This document shows, piece by piece, positions 59,701 through 64,000 of a stretch of DNA of 64,000 nucleotides. A program made the position numbers and the translations under genes. Location: assembly GCF_021018805.1 (NCBI RefSeq), contig NC_086251.1, positions 16,721,098 to 16,785,097 of the forward strand. Direction: 5' to 3'. The notes under the pieces were generated by a model, which did not search any database, was not told the DNA's origin, and saw nothing but the letters and a program-made list of their open reading frames with translations. Each line of letters begins with the position of its first letter. Position 1 is the stretch's first letter. Origin of the DNA: Prinia subflava. Its lineage: Eukaryota; Chordata; Aves; Passeriformes; Cisticolidae.

Positions 59701-62700
59701 GACCATGTCCTGGCATCAACCACACACTCCCCCATCCCACAAAAAAATGTTCTTCTCCCTCAAAGCACCATCCAGCCTTCCCAAGCTCCTTGTTCCCAGC
59801 TCAGCACTCAGGAGGTCAAGACAAAAATACTGGAGTAGCATCTTCCCTGCTGAGACACATCCTGGCAGACTTTGGGAAACATCGCACGCAGGCAGAAAGG
59901 AAGGCATCCCACAGGGCTGGGCAGAGCCCCCATATCCTGATCAAACTAAATATTACACTCACACCACGCACCAAAATTCAAGGAGTTCAGGGAATTGTAA
60001 AGCTACCCCTAGTGCTGAGGAACTCTAAGCATCACCAAGAACATTGCTTGAAAATGCAGTAACGTCTTGCTGGGAGAAAGAAGGGGCCCTGCAACCCCCT
60101 CATGAGTGCCAGTATTCAAGTGCTGGAGGGGGCAGGCATCTCATCTCCTATAGCAGGCCAAAACACAGAGTCATAAAAGATTCATTTCAGATCTCACATT
60201 CTGGCTTCCCATGTTAATGAAGCCACAGAAGATAACAAAGCAAAAATCCCATCCTACAGAGTAAACAATTAGCTCTATCCTGTGATCAATTTTCTGACTT
60301 GTTTTCTTCCCCTGAGATTTTTCATCCTCGAGATTCAGCGCCCTTTTCCCACAGCATTATTTGCACTTCAGACTCTGTGGCATTGCAAAGACATATAATT
60401 AGAGACACTGGTTTATTTGTTGCTCGTGCAGCAGCCACGCTCCAGAGCCCCTGCTCTGGACCAGGTCCCCACTGTGCTGGGAAGCAAAGGGCTGTTGTAG
60501 CCTGTAAGAACACTGTCCTTTTCCCCCAAGAACAAATCCTAGCTCACTTCCTAATGGCACCCCAGGATCACCCACATGCCGGATAAAACAGACCAGCAGT
60601 GCTTCCAGCTCACATCCCTGTGCCCACACACTTCACCCCTTGGCTGCACGTCCCAGCCAGGCACCCAGAGCCAGCGATGGGGACACAACTGCTGCAAGCC
60701 ACCACAGCACTCAGCACGAGGCCCAGTGAGCCAGTTCCAAGGAGCAGCACAGCTGCTTTACTGAGAGGCTGATCTGTAGGTTAATTAAACAGCCATATTC
60801 TTTTGTGAAACACTTCAGGCTCGATAAATAGGAGAGTAAAATTCCAGCAGGAGCAGATAATGAACTGAATGAATCGACATGACAGGTGCTGGATCCCTAT
60901 CTTATTTATAGGAATTCATTAGAAGGATAAGGAAAAAGAGATCGTGATAACAAGATAAAGTGCCTCATGTTTGGAGAGGGCTTTAAAAAAATACAAAGCC
61001 TTGTGGGCGTGTGAGGGATCATCGCTGAAAGCGTGCTACAGGGGGAGAAATATTTCCCCAGTGATATCCTGATAGAGAAACTATGCTGGACAAGGAGTGC
61101 CTGGGCACACAGGCCAAGGCAGGGAAGGTAGATAGGCCTGCAATTGCCCATTCTTCCCATACCTTTCCCAGGTAATTACTCAACCACTCGTGCTCTGCAG
61201 TTGCAAGGCCTAACCCTGGGCTCTTTTCAGCCTCTAGCTTTCCAGATGTCAATGGAATGTCCCTGTCTGCACCTTCTGCAAAGCCAGTGAGGAAGAAGGA
61301 GGGCTAATTGTTCCAGTCCACCTGCTGGCTGGGCAGAGGTGAAAGACATTTCCTAGGATACTGGCTCAGTGCTTCAGCCTCCAGGTGTCTCTAAGGTGTC
61401 CTAGTGACCCCAAGCACACCAAACCACTCAGAGCACCGCATGCCTCTCAGTCAGTGGAAAAGCCATTCCACACAAATCTGACTCCTGGGACTGATGTTTG
61501 GGTGATGCTTCACCAATGGACCCCTTTGTCTGAAACACTGGGGTTTTGTATCAAGCACAAGGCAGGATGCATAAAGCACTGGGACTCAGCTCTTCAGCCC
61601 CAAATCCACAAGACTTACACTGGTTTCAGCTCAGGAACCCTTAACCCAGCTGCTGCACAGCCGGCAAGCAGTTCCCGTAGCTGAGCAATGCTCAGAGGAG
61701 GTAATTCCCAGGTTATCCCTGCTGCTGGCCTGCAGCAGGAGCAGCCTGGTAGATCCTGACACCACACTGATGTCCCCAGTGCTCGTGACTGTGGCTCTGA
61801 GCAGCTGTTTTCACTCCTGTGCTCCAGGTCTCCAAAGCACTTGGCCACACCAGAAGAGCCCGGGACCAGCACAGTGTAAGCACTCTGTGGCAGTCACCTT
61901 GGGACAGAGAAAAGCAGAGCACAGCAATCTCAACAGCAATGTATCTTCAAGCCAGGAGCCTCAAGGCATTCACTAAAGAAGCGCCTTCCTGCAGCCAAGG
62001 TGGCAGGGCTTGCAGAGCCAGCCCCACAGCCCATCTCAGCAACTCCAGAAGAAACAGTTCCAGAGACAAATACAACTGCAAAATAGGCTATGGTGTGTAT
62101 GGAGCAGACCCTGCCTGTTCTGCTGTTGAATCCTGTGAGCATAAGTGAGGCTTTTTGTGTGTAAACAAATGGAAATCCCTCACACCCCACTCCACTCCTC
62201 ATCTGTAAGGACTCGAAAACACAGCCATAAAGCTAAACCTCAATCTGGTTAAGTGTAATAACTCCACTCAGGAAATGTATCACCTTGTAAAAAAGTCCCT
62301 GTGAGTCTCTGGGACACCAGAAGTCCCTTATCCACAGCAGGAGGAACTTGGAGATGTCACTCAGGACAGGAAAACACCCCTGGTTTAGGCTGTGCTGAGG
62401 ACAGTTCTTTGGACACCCCTTTTCTCTGCATGAAGCACATGAGCTTCCCCTTGCTCCCCCCCATCTGTCACCCTGCAAAATAAATTGCTACCCAGCTGTA
62501 AGCAGGCAATTCCCACCCAGTTCATCTGCCTGGCCTGGCCTTCCTCAGTACCAGCTGGCCCCAAATCCGAGCCTGTCCCTGCCTTCTGCACACCACAGAG
62601 GTTTCCCTACCCCTCGCGAGCCCCTGACAAAGCCCTGTTCCGAAACAGGGATGTGTAACTCAGATCCCAGTCCCCCTGGCCTCAGACCAGGGCATGGGTC

Positions 62701-63977
62701 CAACAGGCCAAACAAAAGATGAACCCAGAGGAGTCAGCTTCTCCTGCCCACTCCCCACCCCGGGGCCTGTGCAGGCAGTGGGAGCTTTTCTGCCATCTCC
62801 CCTGGGTCCAGAAGGGCAGGAAATGGCAAGGGCTGGACGGGCTGTGGGCACGCATTTACCTTCCAAGGCAAGAAACTTATTTGAGAGATGAGGCTTAGAG
62901 GCTGCATTACCAATCAAGGAGATGCCAAATTGATTGGAAAATGCCTGGTGAAATAAACCCCACCGTGACATCCTCCACCTTCCAGCTGGAGACCAGCAGT
63001 CACAGTGAGCACAAGGGAGCCAAGAGGCACCCAACATGCCCAGTGTGAGTCCAGCACTCCCTAATTCCACCTCTCACCTACCCAGCTGCTCAGATAAATA
63101 TGAGGGGTGAGAGGTGCCTCTCTTCAGCCCAGCCAGGGCCATCAGCACGGCACACCACCATCATCCAGAGACGGATCCCAGAGACCCACGGAGGGCAGCA
63201 GCAATTCAGCCCCCAGGGAAGAGCACAGTGACCGCATGGCAGGGAATCCCAGAGCCAGCAGACAATGTAGCCGTCCTCCCCGGCTCAGCGCCGGCTGACA
63301 AACGGGAACAAGCCCAGCTGAGCCATCCACTTCCCTACCCTGGCAATTATACTCTGAGAGAAAGGTTCAAAGCACTATTGTGATCAATTAAATCGAAAAA
63401 GGAACAGTGTCAGCTCGCAGCCCTGGGAGGATCCGGCCCTTTACTGATCTCTGAATTAAAAACGCGCATCACAGCGTGCACAACGTACGGCTCCTGCGGG
63501 GAAAAAGGAAAAATCCTTTTTCTAGGCAGAAGCGTTCAGCACTCAGGAGACACAAAAAGCCACGTACTGAGACATCCCTGGCAGGGAGAGGGGAAACCAG
63601 CGGCTCAGGTGAGTGTCACAGTACAGTTGTGCTCAGTTATTTCAGTTGGGAGCTCCTGGAAAAGCCATCAGTAAGTTCAAATCTGCTTTTCTCATACAGC
63701 TTTTGGGGAGGAGAGGGAGGGTTATCTATTATCCTTCCTTCCAACGCATCGGGTCTGCTGCAAGACCAGGGTGAGGACGAAATTCGGATTTAAAGGGACA
63801 CGCAGATGGTCGGTGTGAAGCACGCTCCCTTTCCCCGCGGCGCCCCCCCCGCGCCCCTCGGCGCGGGCACGTCCAGCCGGAGCCGGAGCCGGGTCCCCGC
63901 GGGCAGGTGGGCGCTCACCTGATGAGGTTCTGCAGGCCCTGCTTGCTGGAGTTCCTCCTCAGGATCGCGCTGGTCAT
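38672..63977 (-). CDS. LSP1: Lymphocyte-specific protein 1, complete, ten coding exons
   Basis: LSP1 is an intracellular F-actin-binding phosphoprotein of leukocytes and some other cells, acting in motility and adhesion downstream of PKC and MK2. Exons (minus): 63919-63977, 51174-51326, 48914-49003, 45458-45641, 44247-44480, 41236-41279, 40986-41067, 40501-40641, 39627-39707 and 38672-38761. They join in frame without a break to 385 residues plus TAG. Matches to mammalian LSP1: TAQWSVEDEEEA, DEGFSDWSQ, TDRTESLNRSI, SVKKSQP, KIDxxLEQYTQAIE, VASTKSLWETGEV, DIVAGD, SLWEQKG and GKKYKFVATGHGQY. The N-terminal half is acidic and coiled-coil-like; the C-terminal half is basic, caldesmon-like and actin-binding. 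Ser295 in VRQPSLDLP aligns with the human RQAS phosphosite region. All donors are GT and all acceptors AG. Confidence 0.95.
39627..39707 (-). CDS. LSP1: LSP1 exon 9 (second SLWE motif)
   Basis: An 81-nt exon with acceptor CATTTTCTCAG and donor GTGAGTTGG. It encodes DIVAGDIVSKRSLWEQKGSP and KPESSIK, closely matching mammalian DIVAGDMSKKSLWEQKGG. Confidence 0.95.
40501..40641 (-). CDS. LSP1: LSP1 exon 8 (phosphosite region and first SLWE)
   Basis: The acceptor is ATTTTCCAG and the donor GTACAGCC. It encodes TSTKAPKPVRQPSLDLPTTS and MMVASTKSLWETGEV. The RQPS serine (residue 295) lies where mammalian LSP1 has the MK2-type RQAS site; the -3 Arg is kept. SLWE is the first of two such actin-binding motifs. 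Confidence 0.95.
40986..41067 (-). CDS. LSP1: LSP1 exon 7 (SNSVKKSQP...LEQYTQAIE)
   Basis: The acceptor is AGTTTTGCAG-like (GTTTTGCAG) and the donor GTGGGTGC. It encodes S-N-S-V-K-K-S-Q-P-P-L-P-V-S-K-I-D-D and RLEQYTQAIE, a segment shared with caldesmon and ladinin relatives and part of the actin-binding region. Confidence 0.95.
41236..41279 (-). CDS. LSP1: LSP1 exon 6 (ITDRTESLNRSIQK)
   Basis: A 44-nt exon with acceptor TTCCCCTTCAG and donor GTATTTCTGG. ITDRTESLNRSIQK matches the TDRTESLNRSI core of LSP1, just before the basic C-terminal half. Confidence 0.95.
44247..44480 (-). CDS. LSP1: LSP1 exon 5 (basic cluster, phase 0/0 cassette)
   Basis: The acceptor is CTGCACTCAG and the donor GTGAGTCC. 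78 codons begin EKKRRRNDGEKEEETPEKRP and continue with KTPSLASLEEEELC. I do not recognise this segment in mammalian LSP1 from memory. The spaced clusters KKRRR and KRPK resemble a bipartite nuclear-localisation signal. Because both ends are in phase 0, it can be skipped without a frameshift. Confidence 0.85.
45458..45641 (-). CDS. LSP1: LSP1 exon 4 (acidic Glu/Gln-rich segment)
   Basis: The acceptor is CATGTCTAG and the donor GTGGGGTC. Residues about 101-162 begin RSPRQSYEEEDSG and end in a Glu/Gln-rich stretch (QCQEEEEAQEQEEGEQAEQE), probably helical or a coiled coil. The exon ends in phase 0. Confidence 0.9.
46012..46050. repeat. 16-bp tandem repeat, 2.4 copies
   Basis: The unit TAAAATTYTAGCTAGM occurs at 46012-46027 and 46028-46043, followed by a partial TAAAATT. 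It is AT-rich and includes the self-complementary core CTAGCTAG. Confidence 0.85.
48060..48240 (-). mobile_element. CR1 LINE 3' fragment in LSP1 intron 3
   Basis: The plus strand reads CACAGGATAGTTTGGGTTGG, AAAGGTCATCTAGTCCAATC and GCTTCCAGGGAAGGGGCATC, the typical antisense CR1 3' end. The element is minus-oriented, the same sense as LSP1, and heavily truncated. Confidence 0.88.
48914..49003 (-). CDS. LSP1: LSP1 exon 3 (YDFKPSG...DEGFSDWSQ)
   Basis: The acceptor is GTGTTTCAG and the donor GTGGGTAGG. It encodes H-Y-D-F-K-P-S-G-T-S-E-L-E-E-D-E-G-F-S-D and WSQKLEQRKQ, corresponding to the LKPSEAPELDEDEGFGDWSQ region of mammalian LSP1. Confidence 0.93.
50150..50186. repeat. A-rich tract
   Basis: A runs broken by GGGGGAAGG near 50160-50168. 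Likely simple sequence. Confidence 0.75.
51174..51326 (-). CDS. LSP1: LSP1 exon 2 (residues about 20-70)
   Basis: The acceptor is CTTGGCAG and the donor GTAAGAAAC. It encodes R-L-T-A-Q-W-S-V-E-D-E-E-E-A-A followed by RERRRREREKQL, the LSP1/caldesmon-type acidic-then-arginine-rich helix, and ends AQEN plus CA. The frame joins exon 1 exactly. Confidence 0.93.
51691..51770. repeat. 40-bp tandem duplication
   Basis: 51691-51730 and 51731-51770 are two adjacent copies (GAAGGGTTTGTAAATGGTCC... against GAAGGGTTTGTAAAGGGTCT...) with few differences. They lie in LSP1 intron 1, about 365 bp from exon 2. Confidence 0.9.
60855..60958. promoter_or_regulatory. Cluster of four WGATAR motifs (candidate blood-cell enhancer)
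   Basis: AGATAA at 60855, CTATCT (reverse AGATAG) at 60897, TGATAA at 60945 and AGATAA at 60953 fall within 104 bp of otherwise non-repetitive sequence in LSP1 intron 1. GATA factors drive many leukocyte genes, so a regulatory role is plausible but inferred from motif density alone. Confidence 0.3.
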
Positions 63978-64000
63978 GGTGGCCGAGGCGCGGCGGGCAG
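63820..64000 (-). promoter_or_regulatory. LSP1: CpG-rich region at LSP1 5' end
   Basis: The last about 180 bp are C/G-rich with many CpGs (CCGCGGCGCC, CGCGCCCCTCGGCGCGGGC, CCGGAGCCGGAGCCGGG), unlike the rest of the window, and include exon 1. This is consistent with the edge of a CpG-island promoter whose upstream part is outside the window. Confidence 0.65.
63919..63977 (-). CDS. LSP1: LSP1 exon 1 (start, MTSAILRRNSSKQG)
   Basis: ATG at 63977-63975 encodes M-T-S-A-I-L-R-R-N-S-S-K-Q-G-L-Q-N-L-I plus AG; the donor is GTGAGCGC. This is the alternative (basic) N-terminus known from some LSP1 isoforms, different from the classical leukocyte start beginning MAEASS. 23 bp of leader remain before the window end. 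Confidence 0.9.

Larger units (their letters stand above)
51327..63918 (-). other. LSP1: LSP1 intron 1 (12.6 kb)
   Basis: The large first intron separates the start exon from the common body. The classical leukocyte first exon (MAEASS type in mammals) might lie inside, but I could not find it. Noted items: the 40-bp tandem at 51691, a 118-codon minus-strand frame at 53361-53717 followed by an A13 run, a GC-richer patch at 58140-58260 and a GATA-motif cluster at 60855-60958. Confidence 0.5.

Overview
The window looks like avian nuclear DNA. It has small intron-rich vertebrate genes, 3' fragments of CR1-type LINEs, and the gene order TNNT3 - PRR33 - LSP1 known from the amniote IGF2/11p15.5-type block. 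It lacks the galliform run of His-x-x-x-His exons, so a non-galliform bird is likely, but the species cannot be fixed from this sequence. All gene calls come from reading exons, splice sites and reading frames by eye.

Layout. Positions 1-17160 hold the 5' half of TNNT3 (fast skeletal troponin T) on the minus strand: a TATA-type promoter, an untranslated first exon, the ATG exon, two further short exons, nine microexons of 12-18 nt and a probable 27-nt exon at the left edge. The conserved tropomyosin/troponin-binding part lies beyond the left end. About 17.2-32.9 kb is intergenic or unresolved and carries CR1 debris. Positions 33001-34614 hold a proline-rich single-exon reading frame on the plus strand, called PRR33. 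From 38672 to 63977 lies a complete ten-exon LSP1 coding sequence on the minus strand (385 residues), converging on PRR33; its ATG is 23 bp from the right end, in a CpG-rich promoter.

The most interesting part is the 5' TNNT3 array. Nine tiny exons, every one in phase 1/1, sit in introns whose flanks still resemble each other. They encode 4-6 residue acidic cassettes built on A-(Q/H)-E-E, V-H-E-P and A-P-x-x themes. They have strong donors but poor, AAG-type acceptors, and several have tandem AG acceptors. One decayed copy and one possible GC-donor copy are also visible. This is a combinatorial splicing module that tunes the acidic/histidine-rich N-terminal tail of fast troponin T.

How the genes relate: TNNT3 encodes a thin-filament regulator of striated muscle. 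PRR33 is a poorly characterised neighbour. LSP1 encodes a caldesmon-related F-actin-binding phosphoprotein of leukocytes and other cells. They are linked by conserved synteny, not by a shared operon-like function.
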